A stretch of DNA of 64,000 bases from Haemaphysalis longicornis (GCA_013339765.2 CM023449.1:19710955-19774954); one strand, 5' to 3'; counted from the first letter of the stretch, positions 23,013-35,374 are shown. Notes: a model not told the origin generated them from the letters alone. Numbers and translations are program-made.

Positions 23013-23794
23013 AAGTGCACAGTTCATTGGAACGCTGGTAACCCATTAACCATAAAATAATTAGCGCTTAGAAATGCACAAGTTCATGAAATGTACTGCC
23101 CACGTCTTGCAGACGTAAGATATTATGAACAGTTAGGAACTCAACAAATAAAAGCAGGGTAAAACAAATCGCAAATATAAAATATTTCTAGCAAACACAT
23201 AAATTTAGTAGGGGTGCAGTCCCACCCCACAATACTGCACAATCCTTTCAAACTGCATGAGCCATGGCCCTTCTGCAATTACAGACCGTCGCACGCATAA
23301 CACACTGTCCGTATTACCAATAAAAGACAGAATCAAGAGCACTTAAGGATCAGTGCAGTGCCTGCAAGGCTCCTCTTGTAATTACACACAAAAAGACCAT
23401 GTGGCAGCGGTTAAAAAACGTCAAAACACAGCGTGAATCGCCGAACAGCAGCATAGCGGCACGTCGATCAACGCGCGCCGCTTCGGGATCTCCTCGGGCG
23501 GGGCACACCAGCGCCACGCGCGGCGGTTAACACGTTTGGCTTCAAGGGCGCCGTGGGGAGCAGCCGCCGCTTTTTCCACTACCCAAGTATTCTAGCAGAG
23601 CGGTCGGTTCCCGTGATGTCACTTGGGACCACGAAAACGCACGATTGAGCGGGGAAATCAAAATTTTAACCTAAATTGTTTAATTTCTCAGTGAATAAAG
23701 CACCGTTTGTATCCGGACAAGCGCTGGGGGCACTATAAAACACGAAATCTTTCGAATAAAACCAACTTGCATTTTCTCTTCATGGCTCCTTTAA

Positions 23795-25400
23795 GAAGAA
23801 ACCTACCACCATTGCCCAGATATTCAGATTTCTTGCTGGAAAGACGTGGGGAACATCGGTAAGAGGAATGCTGCAACTGTACTCCGCACTTTTTTTAGGC
23901 GCCTTGCGTTACAGCTTGCCAGCAATTTCCAACACTTGTACCACTAACCTGCGGGTAATACAGAGCGTCCAAGCGCAGGCTCTGCGCACGTGTCTTGGTT
24001 TGCCGCGTTGTGCATCAACAGTGGGCACCATTTGCATACCACATGAACACCCAATAGCAACGTACGTGGCTACTGAAACACTACGCCTGTACATCAGGCT
24101 CCTCACGAGGCTGCCTTCTCACCATCTGGCGCAGCTTCCTCAAAGTAGACCACGATCTACTTTTCAGCCATTATCACAACGCACAGGGCTGAAATCCCTT
24201 CAAGGTACGCCCTGCGGCAACACCGACCTCCCCGTTGTGGTGGCCTGGCACAACCTGAGATTCGTCTCAGTGTTCCGGGAATTCGAAAAAAAAGCCCACT
24301 TGTCATCATTGGCCCTTCAACAGCTTACGCTGCTGTTTACTGCATGAACGGTACAACTACCGGAAACATGTGTACACAGATGGCTCCGTAACGTCATCCA
24401 GTTCGGCAGGTGCAGTGTTTGTGCCAGCAGATTTTGCAACAATTCGATTCCGTATTGGCCATACCACGAGCTCGACAGCTACAGAACTTGCAGCCATTCG
24501 TGAGGCTCTTGACCATATCATCGGAGCTACTCCTCAAAATTGGGCGATCTTTTCGGATTCCAAGGCTGCCTTACAGAGCTTACGCGCAGCCCTGCGCTAC
24601 GGCCCCCTACACCAACTGGTGACAAAGATAAGAGAAAAATTCCATCAAGCCATCACAGCCGGCCATGACGTAATTTCCAGTGGCTTCCAGGTCACTGCGG
24701 AGTCATCGGTAACGTGCTGGCGGATGAAGCTGCCCGTACAGGCCATGAGAGCGACCGCACCATTCTACTTCCGCTTTCAAGAACCGATGCCGCCAGGACG
24801 CTTCGCTCCCTTGCACGCAAGATTACCATGCAGCAATGGAATACACCGGACGTTTCGAATCCCCGACTGTATATTTAGGATCCCCTTCTTCGGCGCCGTA
24901 TTCCGTATGGGCTGTCTCGACCCCAGTCAACTTTACTTTGTAGACTGTGGTTGGGAGTGACCTTCACGAAAGCCTACTCCTTCCTCATCGGGATGGCCAG
25001 CAGCGCACACTGTGACGCCTGCGGGGCGGAAGAGACTATAGAACATGTGCTGTGTCGCTGCCCCGAATACTCGTCGGAGAGGAGCGTGCTTGACACCGCG
25101 CTGAGCCGATTGGACAATCGACCATTTACGGTGGAAACTATTTTAAGTCATCGGTCTTCACCATCGACCTCGCAGAAGGCGACGAAAGCCCTTTTACGTT
25201 TCCTGAGTGAAACGAACTTGCTTGAAAGACTATAGTGCCCGAAACGGGACTAGAGTGCGCGCTTTCCCACTCCTATCTCTTCCTCTTCTCCCCCCCCCCC
25301 CTTTTTATTCCCTGAACCCCATTCCCCCAGTGCAGGGTAGCAAACCGGGCTCTACACCTGGTTGACCTCCCGGCCTTTCCGTTTTTTTTTCTTCTTCTTC
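23795..25400 (+). mobile_element. LINE B, 3' part: post-RT region, RNase H, zinc knuckle and tail
   Basis: The frame resumes at the TTAA with IAQIFRFLAGKTWG, then YSALFLGALRYSLPA and the thumb region. An RNase H domain follows from about 24370, with catalytic residues visible in YTDGS, TELAAI and FSDSKAAL. The stretch after it is frameshifted. The C-terminal frame (24951-25235) has a CCHC finger CDACGAEETIEHVLCRC. The 3' end is a pyrimidine-rich tail ending in TTC repeats, directly followed by the second copy of TTCACAAAACT (25401-25411). RNase H plus a CCHC tail places it in the I-type group. Confidence 0.85.
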
Positions 25401-26697
25401 TTCACAAAACTTCACTTCCGTTGCACACTGCCCATCACCACAACTAGAATGCTTTGATTACCCTGCAATGTTGCCGCTAACAATTGCTCATGATGATGTA
25501 AAAAATGATTTAGCATTGGTAAATGTATCTTCAGACCCAGGATGTGATTTAATTACTCCCAAGTTCTTGGTGGTCACACTTTGTTATTCTTAAGTCTTTC
25601 TATCAATGATTTTTCAGCAGTCCCTCACCGAAGGTTCTCTACCATCACACTGGAAGGTTGGGAAGGTTGTTCCATTTCATAAATCTGGTAACAAGCATTC
25701 CCCACTTAACTATCGTCCAATCTCGCTTACTGGTATTCCATGTAAGATTCTTGAACACAATATGTATTCCCATCTAGCCAACTTCCTCGAGACGAATTCT
25801 TTTTTTACACCATCCCAACAAGGCTTTCGTAAATCATATGCATGCGAAACACAACTGGCGTCATTTACGCACAAATTAAACGTTATTCTCGATCGTTCAT
25901 CACAGGCAGATTGAATATTTTTAGCTTTCAGCAAAGCTTTCGATAAAGTATGTCACAAACTTCTGTTGCTTAAACTCCGGTTTCTTAATCTAGATTCACA
26001 ACTCTTAACCTGGATTGAATGTTTTTTTTAACTAACCGTTCCCAATTGGTCAGCGCTAACGACAAAGAATCTGAGCTAAGTACAGTGCGCTCTGGTGTGC
26101 CCCAAGGCTCAGTTCTTGGTCCGCTCCTCTTTTTAATCTACATTAACTATCTACCCTCCAATGTTACTAGCAACATTCATCTCTTTGCTGACGACTGCGT
26201 GATCTTCCGAGAAATAACATGCAATAACGACTTACATATTCTTCAGTCAGATCTTAATGCGATTTCAGAATGTGTAACAACTGGTTGATGAAATTAAACC
26301 CAAATAAGTGTAAACTCATGCCTGTAACTAGGTCTCCTAGCACACTGCCTGTGTACTACCTAGGTAATAACCCGTTAGAAATTGTACCCTCTTACAAATA
26401 CCTTGGTGTGCACATCACAACTAACCTAACCTGGAACGTTCATATCACCTATGTAATTAACAACGTACATCGAAGGAATGGAATGGCCTTCCAAACCCGA
26501 CAGCAACCATTCGAGACTTCAACCTTTTTAAGAACGCAATAGCTAACATTGTATGACCAGAAACGTGCTGACTGTATAACTATTGTTCTCTTTTTGTTCT
26601 TGCGTTGTGTTGTTATTTTTACTGTTTTCCCCACCCACTCCCCTCTAATGTCTTTTGACCTTGAGGGTAAATAAACAAATAAATAAATAAATAAAAA
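25401..26697 (+). mobile_element. LINE A, 3' part: reverse transcriptase and TAAA tail
   Basis: LINE A resumes after the duplicated target. The reverse transcriptase shows WKVGKVVPFHKSG, NYRPISLT, a QQGFRKSYACETQLA block, FSKAFDKV (interrupted by a stop at 25912-25914), SGVPQGSVLGPLLFLIYIN and the catalytic FADD (26184-26195), then LNPNKCK and YKYLGVHI. Frameshifts occur near 26020 and 26270. There is no RNase H. The element ends in (TAAA)n at about 26670-26697. EN-RT without RNase H and a short tandem tail fit a CR1/L2-like element of the Jockey superfamily. Confidence 0.85.
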
Positions 26698-28248
26698 CCC
26701 CTCCTGACGAAACGCTATTAAATAAACAGTAAAGAGTAAGGCCCGTTCTAAACGGCAACCACTTAAGGTCTCAAAAAAAAAGTTGAAAGAAAGTGTAGCA
26801 AGGTCCCTTTAGGAAAAGGGCTTTGATTTTCGATGTATTTATTTTTTACCTTAGGGCTGCAGATGAAACGAACTATTTGCTATCAGTTGCCGTGAGTAAC
26901 CAATCATCGTCATTCGTTTCCGATCATTCACGGCGTACTATTACGCAACTAGTTTTTCCGACATGCCAGAGATGATAGCCTCCCAACGGAAAAGTGGCAG
27001 CTCATTTTGTTTGCTTTTTTAGTTTGTAGCGCTTCTGCGCTGCAGCCATCTTGTTACTCGCGCAAGAGAACAGTATAGTGGGCGTTATTCCCGACATATA
27101 CATATATATGTCCAGGGGCGGAGGCATTATATACTTTTTGGTAAAACACTGGCCCCAAAGCCCGGCGAATCAACCTGTAATACACGATCAAGGGTTTCAA
27201 AGAATATTTTTGGCCACAAAGCTAATTTCGAGCTTTAAAAAGAATCGCCCTCTTTACAGAACCTTGGACCATTTTATATGATAAACAAAAGACAAACACC
27301 GCTCACAAACTTCCAACCTTCTCTCACATTCTAATCCAAGAAAACTATCACTAACGTTGAGACTGCAGCGCACTGTCATAGCACTCTTCGAATTACAAAA
27401 GCTTCAAAAATTTCTTGGAGACGTAAAGTAAAGTGAGTCATTTGCCCAAATGTGTTTCATGGAATACCTGCGTTATTAGCTGGGGACAAACGAAATATAC
27501 GCCACAAACTTTGAGGACCCTGCTTTTCGTTGAGCATGGCGTAAGGGACTTTATTACCCCTTCTGCATTCTTCAGCGACGCATTTAAGAGTTTTATCAAA
27601 GACTGCATCAGGGAAAGAAGTCGAGTTTTCTTTGTTCACCTATTTTTGTTCGCTTAAATGCAATGCACGATCCCCCGTTCCCTTTTTTCTGGGCTTGCTT
27701 GCACTTTTTTGAATTTAATTTGAGTAAACGTTCTCACAACGTACTTCCACAAGTACACCTCCGTTGTCGTAATTTTATATAAGTCTTTCGTTAGGGTGAT
27801 AATATTCATCTTCGTTCAGTCCATCAAGCTTTTTTTTTTCTGCGTCACTACACTTGCCTGTTAGGAAGTTGGTCATAAAAAGATCCGGCCATTTCGTGAC
27901 TCCACAAACTTTAAACTGCAAGTTAGCTCTCTCCAAGTTAAGCTATCTTGCCATCTTTTTTCACTGTTGCGCGTACTTTAAACCGTTAAGTTCCGTCACG
28001 CCATAATAAAATGTTTTTTTCCCCCTTAACTACGGCATTGGTGTCTGCACTTACTGCCCGCCGTTAATTTGGTTATATCTTTTCTGTATTTTTGTATCTG
28101 GCTCAATTTTTAAACGATACTTGCGTCATTCTCGCGCGAGGGGAAATATTCCATTAATGTTAACTATCGTAACACACTAGTCATCCTCAGAGAAGACCCT
28201 GAACGATGCGCCAGAAGCTTCCAGCTGTTGTGGTATACATTATTAGCG

Positions 28249-28351
28249 CACGAGAGAACGGCACAGAAAAAAGCACACAAGACGAGCACTGGGACACACA
28301 GGACACCAGCGCTTGCCCTGTGTGCTCCTTCTGTCTCGTTCTCGTCCTCAT
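28249..28351. repeat. Imperfect hairpin, Penelope-terminus-like
   Basis: Arms near 28249-28290 and 28306-28351 pair imperfectly: CGAGAGAACGGCACAGAAAA against the complement of GTGTGCTCCTTCTGTCTCGT. The right arm has CACCAGCGCTTGCCCTGTGT, similar to the end of the Penelope fragment at 40918-40945. Confidence 0.65.
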
Positions 28352-30751
28352 TAACAATGTTTCACAAACGTAACTACCAACTAGCCCTACATGAAAGCCC
28401 TGACAAGCTTTTAAAGTTTGTGACGAATCTAAAGCTGTCATGCATATAACACTTCTGAATAGTGTATAAGACCCCATTTACATGAACACGATCGTAGCGC
28501 TGCGCATTAATTTTTTTTGTGAATCGTATTTATATAGAGGAGACCAAGGCCCAAGAAAGGCGCATCCCATAAATGCGGTCGCGGACGGGTGGGAAGGCGC
28601 TGTAAAAAGTGATGCGATACTTTCGCATTTATGTGAGCGACCTTTAAGATGTGTTTTTGGAACCAGCTTTCAAAATACCATATTTCTGTGTGCATATGTC
28701 AAGGAGCTGAGGTTGGAACAGAAACTGATCTACTGGAAAAGGCACATGTTGATGCTTATTGTGGAATTGTCCTCATCGTTTATTGTTAATTAAACTTGCA
28801 CTGTTGTTTTTAATTTGGCTATTGGTTCACCCAAAGCATGCCACCCTGCACTCGTTCACAGGCCAAGTGTTGTTGGTAATCATGCAGAAAGATGTGCTGC
28901 CACTGCTAATGCCAAGAAGTATGTCTTTGGCGACTCTAATAAAACCCAAGGCCAAGTTCAGGACCTTTGCATATCGGGTAAGCTTTATTAGTGGCCGCTT
29001 GCAATTTTGCTACTTAAGCTCCCATCCTGAATTAAACAATTAAAATTATTTAGTAATTTGATAGCTGCAAAGTAGTCGTCAAAAACAATTCCCGGGCATA
29101 TAGTCCGCCAAGGAGTGCACCTCAAGTAAAAAAAAATTGTGGCTAACCCTCGTGGTGTCTCTTTTTGTTACGTTCAAAGCGGTTGTGGAGCTGAATTTCG
29201 AACACACAGCAAGGACGTGTACTAAGTTAATAAATATGCGCTACTAAAACGCCTAAATACCTTCTACCAGACTTCCTAGGCAGCTGTGGTTCTCTGTGGT
29301 TCCCTTTGTACGACATGCGTTCATTGTACGCGAACAGAATCAAACTGAAATTCAAGACAATTTATAGGTAAGGATTGCGGAAACAGGTAGCTTCCCAGAA
29401 GAGCGTCAGTGCAAACAAGATTTGGCGGAAACCAAATGACAAATATAGCGCTCAGGGGGATAAAAAAACAGGTCGGAGACGAATGAACAGATGACACTGA
29501 CGTGGAAGAAGTATAACAACCTGGCTCAAAATAAAAGGATTAATCTCCAGCTCCGCGTCTACACTTCCAAAAGAACTCGGTAGGTTCTTGTTGAAACTGT
29601 TTTTCTTTAAGTGGGTTACTTCTTTCAGGGCAAAAACTCCAGGTAGAGTCATTCCTCGTAGCGTCCATTTCACCTTCAAGCTCAGGCAAGGTCAAGGCAC
29701 CCAAGGTCAAGGCAGAAAATGATACAAGGGGGCGCTGGCTGCATACAAGTTCACTGCGCGTTCGAACCTGCAGTACCAACTGCCGTGAGCAGCGTCTCTC
29801 TTTTTGTCCAATTGTGTGCCCGCTCTCGGCACGCCCTTGGCGTGAAAACTGCACTTTCGCTCGACAAACTTGAATTAACCGCGTTCAACCCTTGCATTTT
29901 TTTTGACCGGCTGCGGTTCGCGTCAAGAGAGCGAAAAAGGATAAGGTAAGGGGGTTGCAGGCAGGAACCAGTTTATGGCTATAGGAAGCCGGCTACTCCA
30001 TCTGTCCTAACCTACGCTAAAAGTGTGTCGAAAATTTCCTTCCCCGTTCTGGTCGCGGTAGTCCGGCGTTTACTGTTAACAGTGTAACATGACATGTTTG
30101 CACGTACAAATTATTCAATCTACGCAAAATACAGGTTGGCGGTCCTGTTGCCTGCATGGCAGCATTCGAAAGCGGATACGAGTTAGAAAGTAAGAAGGTT
30201 TGCTGACACTAGACGTAGAAAGCATCCACTCTACGGAATATACGGGTTGAGAATTCTTCAGTAGAATGTTGACTCGTCTGACGGGAAAATTGACAAAACC
30301 ATGCAGCGCAAACAGGGTGGGAACGCCATCTGCCGCTTGCAGCAAATACCCACACGACTCATCGTAGGGAGTGCTAGCGCTCGCCGACATGTGGCGTTGA
30401 AAAAAAAGGGCCGTTTATTGATCGCGAGGAGCGCCGCGTCAGAGTTAGGCCACCTCTCAAGAGATGGCGCCCCTGCCGCTAAAGTGGTATTATTCAGCTG
30501 CTCCGGCTTGTGTCTGTAAGCAGGCTCCTGTAGCGAACTCGTCTACCGACTTCCAGTGAGCTACGCGTAAGAAATGAAACACGCTACAGTGTAGCTAGGG
30601 CTGGTATTGAATTCTAGCATCACACACGAGGTAGCAAAGTTTGTTTAAAGAACCTGCTAAGAAGAAGAAAGAAAAGTAAGACAAGTTTTAAGTGCAATGC
30701 ACTTCTTAAGCGACCCTGAACCTGCGTCCCACCGGCGATGTCCGCGCACGT

Positions 30752-30909
30752 GGAGATGGGCGCGCGCAGCCTGGCCGCTGACATGGCACATACCCACGTG
30801 GGGGATTGGCCAGGAATCTCCTCGTCTTCCTTGGCAACGGGGGGAGATGGGCGCGCGCTGCCTGGCCGCTGACATGGAACATACCCACGTGGGGGATTGG
30901 CCAGGAATC
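30752..30909 (+). repeat. 67-bp unit duplicated in direct orientation
   Basis: Units at 30752-30818 and 30843-30909 differ at only two or three positions and are offset by 91 bp. Each contains GGAGATGGGCGCGCGC and CCCACGTGGGGGATTGGCCA. The near identity implies a recent duplication. The unit carries a CACGTG E-box, but no gene is adjacent. Confidence 0.85.
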
Positions 30910-32940
30910 GGGCGTGAGAAGGGCTAATGCACCTGCTTAAAGGAGACTGACACGAAATTTCAAAGCTGAGATCCGCTCTAGCAATCAAGTACAACGACAA
31001 CACAAATAGGTGTCTGTGAATAAATGCATCTTTCTTTCTTTGTAGTTGTGTGTGTGTGTGTGATCTCTCTTTCGCGAACATTACCGAACCGCGCAAATTC
31101 AACTCGTGCATTCGCACTTTCACATTCTTCCCCTCGGGGAAATGCGGGGAATTTTGTCTCTCTTGGCTTTGAGATATCCTGAAAATACACGGCGCCAGCG
31201 CTTGACATGTGAAGAAAGCACATGTTTTTTCTTTCAGTGAGTCACAATCAGTAAACATATTTTTAGACAAGACACGCTGCGCGTGAATGAGTGTTTCACT
31301 ATTTGTAGACAACCACAAAACGCCTGGAAAGATATAAAATGGTGCATGGTTCCTGATGGTCCACGTAAGCTGGAAGTCATTTCACCGCAGAATCATATTT
31401 CACTGGGTCACTCACGAGACGCTGTGGTCAGCCATTACGGTGTACTACCGCCGTTGAACCTATCCTCTACAACAAGGGAATCGCAACCTTTCTACAGACG
31501 AGGGAAAAGGCTGTGTCCGCCGCTCCTCTTGGGGAGCGAATTTTTTTTCAACAACAATAATATACACAAAAGATCCACCTGAACGCTCGATCAGTGTATC
31601 CCATGCCTATGAATCAGTCATGACTTGCTTCCTAAATCCAAGAACTTCTGAAACTTTTGACGGAAGCTGCCACCGGCATTGGCCATTTTCTCTTCACTTG
31701 AAGCCGCAGTATTTTGTTATTTTTTACTGGCATTGACAGAAGAAACTGTAACCCTTCTCAGTCCAAACTTCGCGTAAGAGAGGCGTGATCAATTCAACCG
31801 TGAACTCCTTCCGAGAGGCAGTTAACTTCAACTTATCGTAGTGGCTCCCGTTGGCCAATCCCCGTGAGCCTATACGTGGGAATTGAGGAACAGATTCACA
31901 ATGACGCACTGTGGTCGTAAAAAGACTAAAAACCGAAAGTTACATATTCACTGCAATATATTTGATGTCAGTCTTTCGTGCTTTCAAAAACGTTACTCTA
32001 ATGAGTGTCAGGTTTTCCCTCCTGTACATCAGGCTTCGCCGCAGCAACACTCTTAATGAGGCGAGGACAGCTTTACGTAGACATTCATAGAAAGTGGTGT
32101 CATCTGTAAGTTGAAACTTTGTAATTAATTTACGCTGGAAGCATGACTGGAACCCTTGACTGAGGTTGGTGATTGGAGTTTACGCTTTCTTCACCAAATA
32201 GGAGTACTGCGTGTAGTTTTATACTTCTAAACAAATGTGGGGTAACTGCGTAATCTCGCGTATGGGTATCGCCATGATGTACAGAGGGCAACACCCTTGT
32301 CTATAATACAGGTTTCATACTTATAGACTTATCTCCCCTCGGCCGAAAAACATTTGAAGAAACTATTGTGCCATTCTGAAGTCTTAACAATATATTTTGA
32401 CCTCAGGATGTTTTGTGAAAAGTTTGAGTCCGCAGATTTGAGGGGTAACCAGTTGAAGTTGAATTCGGTGTTACAGACAAAGGTGTTGCGCACTGTACAT
32501 GTTTGGTATACACAATGAGAAGGTGTTGGTGGGGGGCTCTGTGAGTTAACGTTTGCGTGTATGTGCATCCATGAGTGAGGGCGTGCATCCGTGAATATAT
32601 AAGGGGTCATTGACCCCTGACGTTCTTTCTGCGTACTTTGTGCATTGCAAGCAGCCTTCTGAACCTCCCTTCAACCTCTTCCCAACAAGGATTCATTAGG
32701 TCAAACATACGAAGTCTCACGAAAAAAAATCGGAATTTGTCCATGTTACTTTGTCTGGGCCACTTGACACACAGTCCCATCATGCCGGTTCTCTATATGA
32801 TCTCCCTACCTTTAACTATTTTTTCTTCATCTATATCATTCCTGTGATAGTTTTTTTAAATAGCTGGAGGGGCTGCTTGCGATTTCCGTGATATGCCAGA
32901 GCATTCTTATATATCCACGCAGAGCGATATGCTGCTTTAA

Positions 32941-33308
32941 AGGGGCCATGATGATAAAATACAAGTTTGTTTTGTTCGAAAGACGAGGTGTCTAATAGGG
33001 CCAAAAACGGTGCTTTATTCGGTGAGAAATTAAACATTTTAGGCCAGCATCTACGCTTCTCCCGCTAAATCGTGTGTTTCGTGACGTCAGCGATTACGTA
33101 TCCAGGGCCGTTATGTCAAATTAATGTTAGTACATTGAATATGGCTGCAACGGACGGTGAAATGTCTTTCGTTGCTTTGCTTACCGTTCGCCCTCACAGG
33201 ATGATGCCACAATACCGCTCGGGACCGATGTCGGCCCTCGCTTTGTTTTTGACCGGATTTGCACGTGGCTTGTCACTGTTACGGTTGATAGTAATCGCTT
33301 CGTGAAAT

Positions 33309-33341
<33 letters not shown>

Positions 33342-34387
33342 CAGAGAGAGGAGCGAGAGAGAGGAGAGATGAGAGAGAGGAGAGAGAGAGCGCGAGAGCG
33401 ATGAGAGAGAGAGAGGCGAGAGAGAGAGAGAGAGAGAGAGCTCTTTAAAGTAAACTGGTGATGTCAGCCCTGCTAGTGACAAGGCTTGCTGCGGCAGATA
33501 GGGTGACTACAATGACAGGTGTTGAACATTAGACACTAGGGGTACACAGGGAGGAGAAAAAACAAGAAGCAGTAAGTAAAGAATGAGAAACAAGAGAATG
33601 CTACTAGCATCAAAGCGCAAAGTAAACGGTGCGAAACAAAAAAGTAAGAATACCAACCCAACAAAAATAAATAAATGAACACCACAGCGCGAAAGAGTAC
33701 ATATCGTGAGACACTTAGGCTGCCTATGATCTGAAACGATTTCTCCAGTTCAGAATCTCGTAGGAACCGGAGCAGAACTCTTGTACCTAAGGTACTGTCA
33801 GCACCATTGGCCCAGGGCCCAAGAAAATGACAAAATTCAAGCCTACCTCCATGGCGTTCACGAGACAGGGACATCGCTGCAGTTTTTCGCGCAGCAGCGA
33901 GACGAATTCAGACGCACAATGAGTGATTTCTGGGCATACTAAATAACTGGGTCAGGTAAGACAATGCCGCTTATGCCAGTTGGGCAGGGTCGAGTGAGAC
34001 AACCCCAACGCGCCAGGCTGCTGTGCCCGGCAGAGTGCGCGCAGTAGGCACTGGTGCTTCTATGATTACGTGTTCGTTCGTGTAATCCATTGCTTCCCAC
34101 TGCTGTAAGAAGGATGCGCACCACATTTTAACGCCAATAGCTGGTTCTGCAGAATTACAATCCCTGTTTAATATGCGTTGGTTTTGTTTACCTCAGCCAA
34201 TCGCTACAAACTGCCCATAATACGTCATGGGTTCAATGCGGAAACTGGTTATGGTGCCGCATGGACATTTCTGTTTTCCTCATTATACAGCTTATATGAG
34301 AAGCTTGCGTTAAAGGATGTGTGAGTGTTCTTCTAACGAGGCAATCTTTCAAATTAACCAAAGCTGCATTTCGTCTTTATGGCCCCT
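32941..34387 (+). mobile_element. TTAA-flanked element, family C copy 3
   Basis: The 1447-bp element starts AGGGGCCATGATGATAAAAT and ends with the complement of AGGGGCCATAAAGACGAAAT. Exact TTAA lies at 32937-32940 and 34388-34391. Interior blocks match copies 1 and 2, for example TGCTTTATTCGGTGAGAAAT and GAGTGAGACAACCCCAACGC. A GA microsatellite and about 0.5 kb of unrelated DNA (33309 to about 33950) interrupt the homology, so something is inserted within. No transposase frame was found. Confidence 0.8.
33313..33441 (+). repeat. GA microsatellite
   Basis: Interrupted GA repeats inside the TTAA element, ending before CTCTTTAAAG. Confidence 0.9.
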
Positions 34388-34599
34388 TTAAGAGACGAGA
34401 TGGGGCTGCTCAATAAATACGCTGTTCTTTCTCCAGCAATACCTGCTCTATGGGTCGTAATCGCTTGCGAGGCCACATATCGGCGGCAGCACAGCGCCGG
34501 CTGTGCGGTTGTGACAGGTCTCTTTTTTTCGTGAGGCTGTATGTACCAATAAGAGCTTGAAGTCGAGAAAGTTCTCACATTAAGCATTGCATCTTGAGA

Positions 34600-34680
34600 A
34601 ATGTCGCTAGCAAACAGGGACAAGAAAGAAAACACGGACAGGCGCTCCTAACAATTGAAATTTTATTTTAAAAAACAGAC
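34600..34680 (-). mobile_element. Penelope-like 3' terminal fragment
   Basis: On the minus strand this reads TTTCAATTGTTAGGAGCGCC then TGTCCGTGTTTTCTTTCTTG. It aligns with the end of the Penelope fragment at 40905-40945 (TTGTTAGACCAGCGGCTGTC, CTTGTCTTCCAC). No coding part is attached. Confidence 0.5.
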
Positions 34681-34978
34681 TTTTTTTATACCCAACAGAA
34701 CTGCGCCCCATGCAAGAAACAATAAGGCGTCACATACATCAAAACTTGTTGGCTCTAAGCAGTTTCATACGCACGAGAACACTATTTTTAAACCGGAGCT
34801 TTGTACAGCTAGGATAAAGGACATCCCAATGGTCCTGTGTACACATTAAACTCATCCGGCACGACCCCATTCGCATGCGCCAAAAAAAAAACCAAAAAAA
34901 AACAGGTTAGGGAGAAGTTATAAGTAAGGGGACAGAGATAGTCCGAAATTACGGATGGCGTAGTTTCACGCAGGCATT

Positions 34979-34983
34979 ATATA

Positions 34984-35049
<66 letters not shown>

Positions 35050-35065
35050 ATATATATATATATAT
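34979..35065. repeat. TA microsatellite at the Gypsy LTR boundary
   Basis: About 87 bp of TA repeats with few interruptions. The array ends exactly where the LTR begins (TGTAGTAAGC at 35066). Confidence 0.9.
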
Positions 35066-35294
35066 TGTAGTAAGCATGTTGCGCCCATGAGAACTGTGAT
35101 GAGCATCAGCCACAACGGGCAAATCCCCCTATGTGGACATGCTGCGTCGGATGCCGCTCGAGGAAGAGGACGCGCTCGTTCACCGTCTGTCTCGCGTAAA
35201 GCTGGTCGTTTCGGCTCACCCCGTCTGCGTCGACGCCTCGTTCGTGAATAAACGAGCCCAGCCTACTACCGGAACGCCGACTATCTCCTTTACA
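35066..35294 (+). repeat. 5' LTR of Ty3/Gypsy element
   Basis: The 229-bp segment begins TGTAGTAAG and ends CTCCTTTACA, so it has TG...CA ends within short TGTA/TACA inverted repeats. An AATAAA polyadenylation signal lies at 35247-35252. It is followed within a few bases by TGGTGGAGGTTGCGG, a plausible tRNA primer-binding site. A 3' LTR was not found, so the boundaries rest on end motifs and position before gag. Confidence 0.65.
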
Positions 35295-35374
35295 ATTTTT
35301 GGTGGAGGTTGCGGTGCTGCTCGGGTCCCCATTTATCTATCCTGGAGCTGCGCAACCGGACACTTCCCTCGAGG

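Larger units (their letters stand above)
20562..23597. mobile_element. Nested insert with long inverted termini, element D
   Basis: The left terminus (about 20562-20700) has CTACTTGGGTAGTGGAAAAG, and further in GTGCCCCGCCCGAG. The right terminus (about 23465-23597) holds their complements in the mirrored order. The arms are about 130 bp and imperfect. The interior has no transposase. It contains a 110-bp direct duplication, GT/AC and TA microsatellites and three hairpins. It sits inside family C copy 2. Exact ends and target duplication could not be fixed. Alternatives are a foldback element or an inverted duplication. Confidence 0.55.
19630..23790 (-). mobile_element. TTAA-flanked element, family C copy 2, 4.16 kb, itself carrying insertions
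   Basis: Termini are AGGAAGCCATGAAGAGAAAA at the left and the complement of AGGAGCCATGAAGAGAAAAT at the right, flanked by TTAA at 19626-19629 and 23791-23794. Removing the insert with one TTAA joins LINE B codons in frame, which fixes the boundaries. In reverse orientation the outer parts (19630 to about 20250 and about 23640-23790) match the 0.86-kb copy at 2096-2959. The extra 3 kb in the middle is a further insertion plus microsatellites. No transposase frame was recognised. Confidence 0.85.
26698..32936. other. Mostly unassigned interval
   Basis: Apart from the hairpin at 28249-28351 and the duplication at 30752-30909, only small features stand out: a GT tract near 31045-31061 and T-runs. 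Minus-strand frames at 29540-29854 and 30620-31318 show no family motifs. A start-like TTAAAGGAGACTGACAC near 30938 resembles TTAA-element termini, but no partner end was found. Confidence 0.45.

Noticed and set aside
30938..30962. Start of another TTAA element (TTAAAGGAGACTGACAC)
   Set aside because: No complementary right end or second TTAA could be found downstream.
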